This document shows, one piece after another, positions 1-7,169 of a stretch of DNA of 10,996 bases. Source of the DNA: an uncultured Burkholderiales bacterium (GTDB taxonomy: Bacteria; Pseudomonadota; Gammaproteobacteria; Burkholderiales; Burkholderiaceae_E). The notes beneath the pieces were generated by a model. It worked only from the letters and a program-made list of their open reading frames with translations, did no database searches and was not told the origin of the DNA. Made by a program: the position numbers and the translations under genes. Where the stretch lies: assembly GCA_903923345.1 (NCBI GenBank), contig CAIXXI010000212.1:1-10996 (forward strand). Reading direction: 5' to 3'. The stretch's first letter is position 1. Each line of letters opens with the position of its first letter.

Positions 1-135
1 CACGCGCCTGGCGAAGGCCGATGATTCATGAAAGCGCTTGAGCAGGTGCGCTTCAAAAAACGGGTCCAGACAGTCATCAAGCTCCATCAGATGACTGTCT
101 GCATCATGAATCAGGCGACCTTCGGCGTAGGGCAT
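1..135 (-). CDS. Amidohydrolase-2 family protein, N-terminal 45 codons only (cut by window edge)
   Basis: The reading frame opens with ATG at 135 and runs off the left edge still open. A strong Shine-Dalgarno (AAGGAGA on the minus strand, about 144-149) lies 7 nt upstream. The peptide begins MPYAEGRLIHDADSHLMEL. The HDADSHLME stretch resembles the N-terminal metal-site strand (DxDxH/ME) of amidohydrolase-2 (Amidohydro_2) proteins, the TIM-barrel metalloenzyme family that includes ACMSD-type decarboxylases and related C-C hydrolases. The gene is the last visible one of the leftward set, 47 bp after the Bug-A stop codon. Its job in the pathway is inferred: decarboxylation or hydrolysis of a late intermediate. 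With only 45 residues the family call is reasonable, but the reaction cannot be assigned. Confidence 0.75.
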   Translation of the reverse strand, partial: MPYAEGRLIHDADSHLMELDDCLDPFFEAHLLKRFHESSAFARRV

Positions 136-182
136 TGCAGTGTCTCCTTGAATTGCGCGTCTGGCGCGGTGAATTGAGCTGC

Positions 183-1160
183 TCAGTCGACCTTGGCGCC
201 CGAGGCCTTGACCACCGGGCCCCAGCGCCGAACCTCTTCCTGAATCATCGAACCCATCTGCTCGGCAGAGCCGCCGACGATGTCATAACCTTGCTCGTTC
301 ATTCGCTTGATGAATTCAGGCGAACGGGTGGCCTTTTGACCCTCGGCATTGAGCTTTGCAATGATTTCCTTCGGCGTGCCGGCCGGTGCTGCAATGCCGA
401 ACCAGGCGGTCGAGACATAGCCCGGCAGGCCGGACTCGATCATCGTGGGCAGGTCGGGCAGGCTGTTCGAGCGGGTCGGGCCGGTGGTGGCCAGGGCGCG
501 CAGTTTGCCGGCCCTGATCTGATTGATGGCTGACGGGATGTTGTCGAACATGATGTTGACTTGCCCGCCGATCAGGTCAGTCAGCGCAGGCGCACTGCCC
601 TTGTAGGGGACATGCGTGATTTCGAGGTTCAGCATCGAGCGGAACATCTCGCCCGACATGTGAATCGTCGAGCCGTTGCCGCTTGACGCATAGGTGTACT
701 TGCCGGGCTGGGACTTGATCAGCGCAATCAGTTCCTTGACCGAGTTGGCCTTCACCTCGGGGTTGACCACCAGCACATTGGCGAACGAACCCAGCACGAT
801 GACCGGGGCGAGGTCCTTGTTCGGGTCATAGGGCAGCTTGTTGTACAGGAAGGGGGTGATGCCATGCAGGCTGCTGGGCGAAACCAGCAGGGTGTATCCG
901 TCGGGTGTCGACCGTGCCACTTGCTCGGCACCCAGGTTGCCGCCGGCACCCGGTCGGTTCTCCACGTTGACCGGTTGGCCGAGGGTCTTGCTCAGTTCTG
1001 CGGCAGCGGCGCGGCCGATGATGTCGGTTGCACCACCGGGTGCATACGGCACGATCAGCCGGATGGGTTTGGACGGGAAGGACTGAGCCTGCACGCTGGC
1101 GGGCAGCAGGGCTGAGAGCGTAGTCGCAGCGATCAGGGACAGAAATGCAGTGCGGTTCAT
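183..1160 (-). CDS. Bug/TctC-family periplasmic solute-binding protein (Bug-A)
   Basis: A 325-aa protein of the normal length for the Bordetella uptake gene (Bug) / tripartite tricarboxylate transporter receptor family, which binds carboxylates in the periplasm. A Sec signal peptide covers residues 1-25 (MNRT start, hydrophobic core, VQA cleavage site). The family hallmarks follow: KPIRLIVPYAPGGATD at 31-46, containing the ligand-binding PGG loop and Asp, and VENRPGAGG at 66-74. An in-frame GTG at 1208 would add 16 residues before the signal peptide. I prefer ATG 1160 because the signal peptide then starts directly, with a modest purine-rich site (AAGAAGA) upstream. It follows CoA-transferase 1 after a 113-bp gap that contains an inverted repeat. 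No TctA or TctB membrane partner is in the window, so this is an orphan receptor, which is common in the family. The ligand is unknown. Confidence 0.92.
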   Translation of the reverse strand: MNRTAFLSLIAATTLSALLPASVQAQSFPSKPIRLIVPYAPGGATDIIGRAAAAELSKTLGQPVNVENRPGAGGNLGAEQVARSTPDGYTLLVSPSSLHGITPFLYNKLPYDPNKDLAPVIVLGSFANVLVVNPEVKANSVKELIALIKSQPGKYTYASSGNGSTIHMSGEMFRSMLNLEITHVPYKGSAPALTDLIGGQVNIMFDNIPSAINQIRAGKLRALATTGPTRSNSLPDLPTMIESGLPGYVSTAWFGIAAPAGTPKEIIAKLNAEGQKATRSPEFIKRMNEQGYDIVGGSAEQMGSMIQEEVRRWGPVVKASGAKVD

Positions 1161-1182
1161 CGATGTCTTCTTGGTGAGGAGG

Positions 1183-1257
1183 GTGGATTCAGCTTGAGCA
1201 CAAGCCACTGATTTCAGGCTTCGGCGTTGAATTTAACACCTAGATCTGTGAATCCAC
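1183..1257. repeat. Spaced inverted repeat in the CoA-transferase 1 / Bug-A gap
   Basis: GTGGATTCA at 1183-1191 and its exact reverse complement TGAATCCAC at 1249-1257 form a perfect 9-bp inverted repeat with 57 bp between the arms. Next to the first arm is a small hairpin, GCTTG-AGCA-CAAGC (1192-1205). The element nearly fills the 113-bp gap, and its downstream arm lies about 22 nt before the Bug-A start codon. It could be paired operator half-sites or an mRNA structure affecting Bug-A translation or transcript processing. There is no U-tract, so it is not a standard intrinsic terminator. A chance origin cannot be excluded. Confidence 0.35.
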
Positions 1258-1273
1258 GGTCCCGGAATGGATG

Positions 1274-2488
1274 TCAATGGCGAACGGCTCCTGCCGCGAC
1301 CAGCGCATCAATTCGGGCTTCGTCGAGTCCGATTTCGCCCAGAATTTCGCGGGTGTGTTGTCCGAGCCGTGGCGCGGGCAGCATCGTGCTGCGTGCAGCT
1401 TCGCTGGTGGTCGCTGGCAGCTTCATCTGAACGATCCGGCCCTCGCTTGGATGGTCCACCGTCTCGAAGAAGCCGCTTGCAAGCAGTTGCGGATCCGTCG
1501 GCAGCGACTCAAGCGTGTTGAGCGGCATGCACGGAATATCGACTTCGTTCAGTCTTCGCAGCCAGTTGGCCGTGGTGTCGGTGATGAAGTGCTGGGCATT
1601 TTCCCCGCAGAGCTCACCGATGTGGCGGGTTCGGATACCGATGTCCACGACCCGCGGATCGCTGTCGTAGGCGGATCCCCGGCCGGTGATCTCATAGAAG
1701 CTGCGCCATTGCCGGTCGGTGTACACCAGCGCGCAGACATGCCCATCGGATGTCTGATACGGCCTGCGCTCAGGAGCCAGCAGGCGCGGGTATCCGGCAG
1801 GCCCCAGGGCTGGAACGAAGGTCTGGCCGGCCATGTGTTCGCCCATGACAAACGGCACCATGGTCTCGAACATCGGCACCTCGATCGACTGACCTCGGCC
1901 GGTGCGTTCGCGCTGATACAGGGCCGCAGTGATCGCATTCACGGCTGCAAGCCCCACGGTGCGATCGACAAAAGCCATCGGTACATAGCGGGGCACCCCA
2001 TCGCTCACCGTGGCCAGCAGTGAGGGCACGCCGGCGACACCCTGGATCAGATCGTCATAAGCAGGGAGTGCGGCGTAGGGACCGGTCTGGCCATAACCGA
2101 CCACACCCGCATAGATGATCTTCGGGTTGACCGCCATCAGGTCTTCATAGCCCAGCTTCAATCGGCGCATGGCGGCCGGCCTGACGTTGTAAACCAGAAT
2201 GTCGGCGCTTCGGGCCAGATCGAGCAGCACCGCTCTGCCAGCCGGGTTCTTCAGATCGATGCAGACGCTGCGCTTGTTCCGGTTTACATGCAAAAAGCCG
2301 GCACCCATGCCGGGGTTGCGCATCGGGCCGATGCCGCGTGAGGTGTCGCCTGAGGGCGACTCGATCTTGACCACATCGGCGCCCATGTCGCCGAGCAGCT
2401 GCGTGGCGAATGGCCCCATGAGCACCGAGGTGAGATCCAGGACCCGCACGCCGGCAAGTGGCCCGCCGCTGTTGACCGTGGCGCTCAT
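1274..2488 (-). CDS. CaiB/BaiF class III CoA-transferase (copy 1)
   Basis: A 404-aa protein, the normal length of family III CoA-transferases, which move CoA between carboxylic acids (for example from succinyl-CoA to a substrate acid) through an aspartyl-CoA anhydride. The N-terminal signature GPLAGVRVLDLTSVLMGP is followed by LLGDMGADVVKIE near residues 31-43 and NRNKRSVCIDLK at 69-80. The predicted catalytic aspartate is D175 in the FVDRTVGL segment, equivalent to Asp169 of formyl-CoA transferase. The GRGQSIEVPMFE segment lies downstream, as usual. The ATG at 2488 overlaps the SDR stop codon by 4 nt (ATGA), indicating translational coupling; its own ribosome site is weak. It is paralogous to the copy at 5940-7169, roughly half identical by eye over the first 150 residues. 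It probably activates the pathway substrate or an intermediate; the identity of donor and acceptor is unknown. Confidence 0.93.
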   Translation of the reverse strand: MSATVNSGGPLAGVRVLDLTSVLMGPFATQLLGDMGADVVKIESPSGDTSRGIGPMRNPGMGAGFLHVNRNKRSVCIDLKNPAGRAVLLDLARSADILVYNVRPAAMRRLKLGYEDLMAVNPKIIYAGVVGYGQTGPYAALPAYDDLIQGVAGVPSLLATVSDGVPRYVPMAFVDRTVGLAAVNAITAALYQRERTGRGQSIEVPMFETMVPFVMGEHMAGQTFVPALGPAGYPRLLAPERRPYQTSDGHVCALVYTDRQWRSFYEITGRGSAYDSDPRVVDIGIRTRHIGELCGENAQHFITDTTANWLRRLNEVDIPCMPLNTLESLPTDPQLLASGFFETVDHPSEGRIVQMKLPATTSEAARSTMLPAPRLGQHTREILGEIGLDEARIDALVAAGAVRH

Positions 2489-3324
2489 GATTTGCTGCGC
2501 CGTTGACGCAATTCAGCCCATTGCGAGTCACTCCATCCCAACAGGTCTTCTGCGCCCGAGGTGCGCAGGTGCATGCCGCCGTCGATGGTCACCATCTCGC
2601 CATTGATGTAGCCCGCTTGAGGTGAAATCAGGTAGCTGGCCAGGTTGGTCAGTTCGATGTGCTCGCCGGCACGGCCCAGCGGATTGCGACGCGACAGGTC
2701 GTCATCGCGTCCACCCGGGCGCAACTGCCCGACTGCGCCGGTGGTCGGAAATGGGCCTGGTGCAATTGCGACCAGCCGAACGCCCTTTGGTCCCCATTCG
2801 ACTGCCAGGCTCTTGATCATGGCCAGATGCCCGGACTTGGCCATCGCTGACGGCACGGTGAAGGCTCGGCCGGTGATGGTCGAGGTCGAGAGGATGCCCA
2901 GAATCACGCCAGGATGTCCGGACTCGATCCAGCGCTTGCCCACGCTGAGCGTGCAGTACATCGCACCATGCAGGGTGGGGGCCAGGATTGCATCGGCGGC
3001 GCGGGCCGACAAGTGCTCGGTCTGAGCGATGAAGGTGGCCGCCGCATTGTTGATCAGGGCGTCGAGTGGGCCGTGTCGCCAGGCCTCCTCGACCATGGCT
3101 TCGACGGCCTCGGCGCTGCGCACATCACAGGCGATGGTCTGCACGCTGGCACCTGACTCGTCCCGGATGCGCTGTGCGGCCGCATCAAGGACTTCAATTC
3201 GGCGCCCGGTCAGCACGAGCGAGGCACCGAGTTCGGCGAATCGCCTCGCCATGGCTTCACCCAGACCGGTGCCGCCTCCGGTGATCAGCACCCGCCGATT
3301 GGCGAGCAGGTCAGGCTGGAACAT
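2485..3324 (-). CDS. SDR-family oxidoreductase, 2,4-dienoyl-CoA reductase-like, with altered catalytic residues
   Basis: A 279-aa classical-size short-chain dehydrogenase/reductase. The Rossmann glycine motif TGGGTGLG is at residues 15-22, NNAA at 92-95, and the motif VPSAMAK ends in K163. The glycine motif, the VPSxxAK region, the KSLAVEWGPKG stretch and even the C-terminal tail (SG...QWAEL) match mitochondrial 2,4-dienoyl-CoA reductase (DECR1) without gaps around the active site, as I recall that sequence. Against that alignment the catalytic Tyr199 becomes S148 and Asn148 becomes T97; only the Lys (K163) is kept. It therefore belongs to the NADPH-binding DECR-like group, but standard reduction should not be assumed. 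ATG 3324 has a good AAGGAAA site. The gene overlaps the TetR gene by 14 bp and CoA-transferase 1 by 4 bp. The substrate is probably a CoA thioester, inferred from its neighbours. Confidence 0.9.
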   Translation of the reverse strand: MFQPDLLANRRVLITGGGTGLGEAMARRFAELGASLVLTGRRIEVLDAAAQRIRDESGASVQTIACDVRSAEAVEAMVEEAWRHGPLDALINNAAATFIAQTEHLSARAADAILAPTLHGAMYCTLSVGKRWIESGHPGVILGILSTSTITGRAFTVPSAMAKSGHLAMIKSLAVEWGPKGVRLVAIAPGPFPTTGAVGQLRPGGRDDDLSRRNPLGRAGEHIELTNLASYLISPQAGYINGEMVTIDGGMHLRTSGAEDLLGWSDSQWAELRQRRSKS

Positions 3325-3943
3325 TCACTTTCCTTTGTTGGGTCAGGGTGTTGTCGATGATCTTGAGCATCTGATCGCGTATTCGAGCCAGGTCGATCCG
3401 ATCATCCAGAAACCACTGCAGCATCGTGCCGCGAAGCGCACCCAGAATCAGCAGTGCCATGGCGGCAGGGTCGACCTCCGCAGGGATTTCTTCATTCCGA
3501 ATACCGGCGCGGATGTGATGCTCAAAAAACGAGAGTGCCGAGCGGTTGTATGCCGCGAAGTCCTCGCGCATGGGCGCCTCTTCCATTGCGCCTTCGACCA
3601 GCAATGCAAGCAGCGCGCGAGTGTGGGTCCATTGCGCGTCGGTGCGGCTGAAATACACGCTGATGTTGCCGCGAATCGCATCGAGCCCCGGTTTGCGCTG
3701 CGGCGCCGCCAACAAGGCCTCGCTGAACCGCTGGCCGATTTCCTGCGTCAGCGCGCGCATGAGTCCGGCCTTGTTGCCGAAGCGCTGCGCCGGCAGGCCT
3801 CGGCTGTAGCCGGCTGCGATGCCGACCTCGGCCAGCGTCAGCCGCGCTGAGCCGCGCTGGGCCACGATGTTCAGCGCGGCCGCCAGCAGCCGCTGCTCAG
3901 CTTCTTCGCGACGCTTCGCCTGAGTGCGGCGCACCGAGCTCAT
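3311..3943 (-). CDS. TetR/AcrR-family transcriptional regulator
   Basis: A 210-aa protein with the N-terminal TetR helix-turn-helix. An amphipathic first helix (about 14-31) is followed by the LTLAEVGIAAGYSRG recognition unit (about 35-49) and the RFGNKAGLMRAL segment that normally reads xYHFGSKexL. The C-terminal helical domain (about 60-205) is of the ligand-binding and dimerisation type with no recognisable subfamily. It starts 2 bp after the Bug-B stop codon with no convincing ribosome site of its own, so translation is probably coupled, and it overlaps the SDR by 14 bp. Its place inside the leftward set suggests autoregulation. The likely operators are the palindromes in the 7170-7333 divergent gap, and the likely inducer is the substrate or its CoA thioester; both are inferences. 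Confidence 0.92.
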   Translation of the reverse strand: MSSVRRTQAKRREEAEQRLLAAALNIVAQRGSARLTLAEVGIAAGYSRGLPAQRFGNKAGLMRALTQEIGQRFSEALLAAPQRKPGLDAIRGNISVYFSRTDAQWTHTRALLALLVEGAMEEAPMREDFAAYNRSALSFFEHHIRAGIRNEEIPAEVDPAAMALLILGALRGTMLQWFLDDRIDLARIRDQMLKIIDNTLTQQRKVNVPA

Positions 3944-3945
3944 GG

Positions 3946-4905
3946 CTACTGCGGCTGGATCCCCGCGGCATCGGCCACCCGCTTGAAGCGCTCGAATTCG
4001 CTGCGATGAAAGTCGCCGAGTTCCTTCAGACCGAGCAGCAAGGGGCTGCCCGGGTTGGCTGCCTGGTAGGCCCGGCCCTCGGGGGACGTCATCGCCCGTC
4101 GCATCGCGTCAGCGAGTTTGGCAGTGATGTCGTCGGGAGTCTCGGCGCGAACGAACATGGCTGCCCAGACGTAGGTCTCGAATTCGGGGTATCCGGACTC
4201 TTTCATCGTCGGTACATCGGGCAGCTTGGGGTCGCGCTTGTCGCTGGTGATCGCCAGGCCGCGCAGACGGCCATCACGAATCAGATTGGCCACGCCGCCA
4301 AAGTCATTGACCGCGAGGTCGAGCTGCCCGCCGATCACATCGGTCTGCATCTGCGCACCGCCCTTGTACGGCACATGGTTCACTTTGACCCCGCCGACCA
4401 GCCCCAGCCAGGTGGCCACCAGCATGTAGCCTTCGGAGTAGTTGCCGACGTTCAGCGTGCGGTTCTCGCGCTTGGCAGCCGCCAGCAACTCGCCAATGGT
4501 CTTGTAGGGCGAGTCACTCTTGACGATGAATGCAGCCGGCCCGACGGTCAGACCATACAAGGGTCGAAAGTCCTTGAATGGATCGTAGGGCAGGCTCTTG
4601 GACAACACCGCATTGACCGCCATGGGCGAGTTGCTGCCGACAAAGATCGTGTGACCGTCGGCGGGTGCGGCCTTGACGGCCAGTGCGGCCACCGCGCCGC
4701 TGGCGCCCGGGCGGTTTTCCACAATGACCGGTTGGCCAAGCGAACGGCCAATCACTTCACCGTAAGCCCGCCCGGCGCTGTCGGCACCACTGCCGGCATT
4801 GAACGGGACGATGATCCGGATGGGCTTGGTCGGGAATGAGCTTGCCTGACCTGCGGCAAGCGGGGTGATCAGCAGGCCGATCAAAAATGCGAGGGCTCGT
4901 TTCAA
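3946..4905 (-). CDS. Bug/TctC-family periplasmic solute-binding protein (Bug-B, TTG start)
   Basis: A 319-aa carboxylate-binding receptor of the Bug family, starting at a TTG. The frame has no usable ATG near its 5' end. TTG 4905 has GGAG 7 nt upstream and gives an immediate signal peptide (MKRALAFLIGLLITPLAAGQA). A further upstream TTG at 4977 would prepend 24 hydrophilic, proline-containing residues and overlap the Bug-C gene by 32 bp, so I reject it. Hallmarks are KPIRIIVPFNAGSGADSAGR (27-46) and VENRPGASG (62-70). The usual PGG of the ligand loop reads AGS here, unlike Bug-A and like Bug-C. It is about 70% identical to Bug-C by eye, with no indels over the C-terminal part, so the two arose by tandem duplication. 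It ends 2 bp before the TetR gene. The ligand is unknown. Confidence 0.9.
   Translation of the reverse strand: MKRALAFLIGLLITPLAAGQASSFPTKPIRIIVPFNAGSGADSAGRAYGEVIGRSLGQPVIVENRPGASGAVAALAVKAAPADGHTIFVGSNSPMAVNAVLSKSLPYDPFKDFRPLYGLTVGPAAFIVKSDSPYKTIGELLAAAKRENRTLNVGNYSEGYMLVATWLGLVGGVKVNHVPYKGGAQMQTDVIGGQLDLAVNDFGGVANLIRDGRLRGLAITSDKRDPKLPDVPTMKESGYPEFETYVWAAMFVRAETPDDITAKLADAMRRAMTSPEGRAYQAANPGSPLLLGLKELGDFHRSEFERFKRVADAAGIQPQ
4202..4251. repeat. Direct repeat, copy 1 (within Bug-B)
   Basis: This 50-bp stretch recurs at 5202-5251 with a single mismatch (T at 4213, C at 5213); the last 38 bp are identical. It encodes the LAITSDKRDPKLPDVPTMKE region shared by Bug-B and Bug-C. The two copies lie exactly 1000 bp apart in direct orientation, the same offset as the two stop codons. 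Confidence 0.9.
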
Positions 4906-4917
4906 GGCATCGCTCCG
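4906..4917 (-). promoter_or_regulatory. Ribosome binding site that fixes the Bug-B TTG start
   Basis: On the minus strand CGGAG (GGAG at 4916-4913) is followed by a 7-nt spacer and then TTG at 4905. It decides the start of Bug-B in favour of 4905 over the TTG at 4977. An ATG inside the spacer is out of frame and closes after two codons. Confidence 0.65.
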
Positions 4918-4945
4918 TTTGAAGGTGAGGGCAGCGGTTGGGGGC

Positions 4946-5923
4946 TTATTTGGGCTGGATGCCGGCAGCGTCGGCAACCCGCTTGAATCGCTCGTATTCG
5001 CTGCGCTGGAAATCGCCGAGCTCTTTCATGTGCAGCATCATTGGATTGCCGGCGTTGGCGGCCTGAAAGGCCTTGCCCTCCGGCGAGTTCATCGCAGCGC
5101 GGACCGAGTCGGCCAGCTTGCGGGTGATGTCGTCCGGGGTTTCCGCGCGTGCGTACAGTGAAGCGAACACATAGGTCTCGAAGTCGGCAAAGCCCAGTTC
5201 CTTCATCGTCGGCACATCGGGCAGCTTGGGGTCGCGCTTGTCGCTGGTGATGGCCAAAGGCCGAATGCGCCCTTCCTTGGCCAGCGCCATGAAGCCACTC
5301 GAATCATTGACCGCAAGATCCAGCTGACCTGCTGCCAGATCGGTCTGTGCCTGAATGCCGCCCTTGTAGGTGATGTGATTGATCTGCACACCCCCCACCG
5401 AGCCCAGCCAGGTTGCGACCAGCATGTAGCCGTCCGAATAGTTGCCGACATTCAGGATCCGCTTCTCCTTGCGTGCCGCAGCCAGGAGCTCGGGCAGGGT
5501 CTTGTAGGGCGAATCGCCCTTGACCAGGAAGGTCGATCCGCCCACCGACATGCCGTGGACCGGACGGAAATCCTTGAAGGCGTCGTAGGGCAAATTCTTG
5601 GTGAGAACCGGCATCACGCACATCGGCGAGGTGCTGCCCACCAGCAGGGTGTGGCCGTCTGCGGGGGCCGATTTGACCGCCTGAATCGCCAGCAGGCCGC
5701 TGCCGCCGGGGCGGTTTTCAACCATCACCGGCTGCCCGAGCTGCCGGCTCATGATCTCGCCGTAGGCACGGGCTGCACTGTCCGAGCCGCTGCCGGCATT
5801 GAAGGGCACGACGATGCGAATCGGCTTGGACGGAAATGAGGCCGCCTGTGCCATTGCTCGCGGTGTGACCAGAGCGCTTGCAGAAAGCGCAAGCATTGCT
5901 TGCAGGGTTTGTCGCTTGTTCAT
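4946..5923 (-). CDS. Bug/TctC-family periplasmic solute-binding protein (Bug-C)
   Basis: A 325-aa carboxylate receptor with a Sec-type signal peptide at residues 1-25 (MNKRQT start, AMA cleavage site). The mature protein opens with KPIRIVVPFNAGSGSDSAAR (33-52) and VENRPGGSG (68-76). As in Bug-B, the canonical PGG ligand loop is replaced by AGS while the following Asp is kept, suggesting a ligand class different from Bug-A. ATG 5923 has a strong AAGGAGA site. The gene lies 16 bp after the CoA-transferase 2 stop, so the pair is cotranscribed, and Bug-B follows after 40 bp. It is the tandem paralogue of Bug-B. No transporter membrane subunits are present nearby, so uptake through the inner membrane would need a partner encoded elsewhere, or the protein may have a sensing role. 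Confidence 0.92.
   Translation of the reverse strand: MNKRQTLQAMLALSASALVTPRAMAQAASFPSKPIRIVVPFNAGSGSDSAARAYGEIMSRQLGQPVMVENRPGGSGLLAIQAVKSAPADGHTLLVGSTSPMCVMPVLTKNLPYDAFKDFRPVHGMSVGGSTFLVKGDSPYKTLPELLAAARKEKRILNVGNYSDGYMLVATWLGSVGGVQINHITYKGGIQAQTDLAAGQLDLAVNDSSGFMALAKEGRIRPLAITSDKRDPKLPDVPTMKELGFADFETYVFASLYARAETPDDITRKLADSVRAAMNSPEGKAFQAANAGNPMMLHMKELGDFQRSEYERFKRVADAAGIQPK
5202..5251. repeat. Direct repeat, copy 2 (within Bug-C)
   Basis: Partner of the 4202-4251 repeat, 49 of 50 bases identical. Such a tract, against a lower identity elsewhere in the two genes, may reflect strong protein constraint plus shared codon choice, or recent gene conversion. It is also long enough to serve for homologous deletion of a 1-kb unit. 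Confidence 0.9.
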
Positions 5924-5939
5924 GAGGTGTCTCCTTGTA

Positions 5940-7169
5940 TCAGGACGCGGTCAGTTTGCCGCGGTGAATAATCCCGAGCGATGCCAGGTGCTCGATGGTG
6001 GCTTGATCGAATCCGGCCTGCAGCATCATCTCATCGGTATGTTGCCCGAGCACAGGGGCCGGCAGTGATAACTCGGCCGGGCTGCGCTCGAAGAGGGTTG
6101 CCGGTCGAACGGCGGTGATGGGCCCTTCGCTCGGATGATCGATCGGCTGGAACAGGCCAACCGCCTTGAGGTGAGGGTGTTGCGGCAGTTCATCGATGGA
6201 ATAGAGCCGGGTCGCGGGGATATCGAGTCGCTCGCACAGCGCGAGCAATTCTTCGGTCCTCATCTGCCGGGTCACGCTCACCATGTCGGCGTACATCTGC
6301 TTGAATTTCGCGTTGCGCTCGTGACGGTCTTCGAGGTTGTATTGCTGCGCGAGATCATCGCGCCCGACATGCTTGAAGAACGCAACCCAGTGCGCAGCCG
6401 AGTAAGGCAGCATCGCGACATGACCATCTCGGGTGGGGGCGGGTTTGCGTCCGCCGCTCAGCAGCCTTGCATATCCGGCTGGAGCAGGCGGTGGGTCGAA
6501 GGTCAACCCGCCCAAGTGCTCGGTCAGGGTGAACGCCACCATGGTTTCGAGCATTGGCACTTCGACGAACTGGCCTTCGCCCGTGCGCTCGCGATGGAGC
6601 AAGGCGGCCATCACTGCATTCGACAAAACAATGCCGCAGGTCTTGTCCGCGAGCAGTGTGGGCGCGTAGTCGGGGGCTTCTCGCTCGTTGCCGATCAGGC
6701 TTGCCAGCCCGCAGGCCGCCTGAATCACATCATCGAAGGCAGGCTTGCCGGCATCCGGGCCAGACTCACCGAATCCGGTGGCCACGCAATAGACCAGGTC
6801 TGGCTTGATTGCCGACAAGGCCGCATAGCCCAGACCCAGCCGTTCGATGGCCTCGATGCGCATGTTGTGGACCACGACATCCACCGAGGCCAGCATGCGA
6901 TGAATGATGTCGATGCCTTCCGGCGTCTTGAGGTCGATTGCGATCGAACGCTTGTTGCGGTTGATCGCAAGAAAAATGGAACTCATCCCGCGATGTTTCG
7001 AGACCCCGTTGGCCCGCATCTGGTCGCCCACCAGCGGCTCGACCTTGATGATGTCGGCACCATAGTCGCCGAGGATCTGGGTGGCCACGGGCCCCAGAAC
7101 GACCGCGGTGAGGTCGAGTATTCGATAGCCGGCCAGCGGGCCTGTGCGTGTCGCGGGCGCCTTGTTCAT
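5940..7169 (-). CDS. CaiB/BaiF class III CoA-transferase (copy 2)
   Basis: A 409-aa family III CoA-transferase and the first gene of the leftward set. The N-terminal signature GPLAGYRILDLTAVVLGP (10-27) is followed by LGDYGADIIKVE (33-44) and NRNKRSIAIDLK (70-81). The predicted catalytic aspartate is D175 in the LLADKTCG segment, at the same residue number as in copy 1. The GEGQFVEVPMLE segment follows. ATG 7169 has AGGGAGA upstream at a slightly long spacing of about 12 nt. Bug-C follows after 16 bp, repeating the transferase-then-Bug order seen with copy 1 and Bug-A. Both copies keep the Asp, so each may be active alone. Heteromeric class III transferases built from two such subunits are known (benzylsuccinate CoA-transferase BbsEF), so a mixed enzyme is an alternative. 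The acid it activates is unknown. Confidence 0.93.
   Translation of the reverse strand: MNKAPATRTGPLAGYRILDLTAVVLGPVATQILGDYGADIIKVEPLVGDQMRANGVSKHRGMSSIFLAINRNKRSIAIDLKTPEGIDIIHRMLASVDVVVHNMRIEAIERLGLGYAALSAIKPDLVYCVATGFGESGPDAGKPAFDDVIQAACGLASLIGNEREAPDYAPTLLADKTCGIVLSNAVMAALLHRERTGEGQFVEVPMLETMVAFTLTEHLGGLTFDPPPAPAGYARLLSGGRKPAPTRDGHVAMLPYSAAHWVAFFKHVGRDDLAQQYNLEDRHERNAKFKQMYADMVSVTRQMRTEELLALCERLDIPATRLYSIDELPQHPHLKAVGLFQPIDHPSEGPITAVRPATLFERSPAELSLPAPVLGQHTDEMMLQAGFDQATIEHLASLGIIHRGKLTAS

Noticed and set aside
1161..1208. Longer form of Bug-A starting at GTG 1208
   Set aside because: The extension of 16 residues precedes a complete signal peptide that begins at ATG 1160, so it is unlikely to be translated.
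4006..4839. A 277-codon plus-strand frame (and a 273-codon one at 3029-3850)
   Set aside because: Both are shadows of Bug-B and of the TetR/SDR genes. Similar frames appear opposite the related Bug-C, which reflects shared coding sequence on the other strand rather than a conserved gene.
4906..4977. Longer form of Bug-B starting at TTG 4977
   Set aside because: It would put 24 polar, proline-containing residues ahead of the signal peptide and overlap Bug-C, whereas TTG 4905 has a well-placed GGAG.
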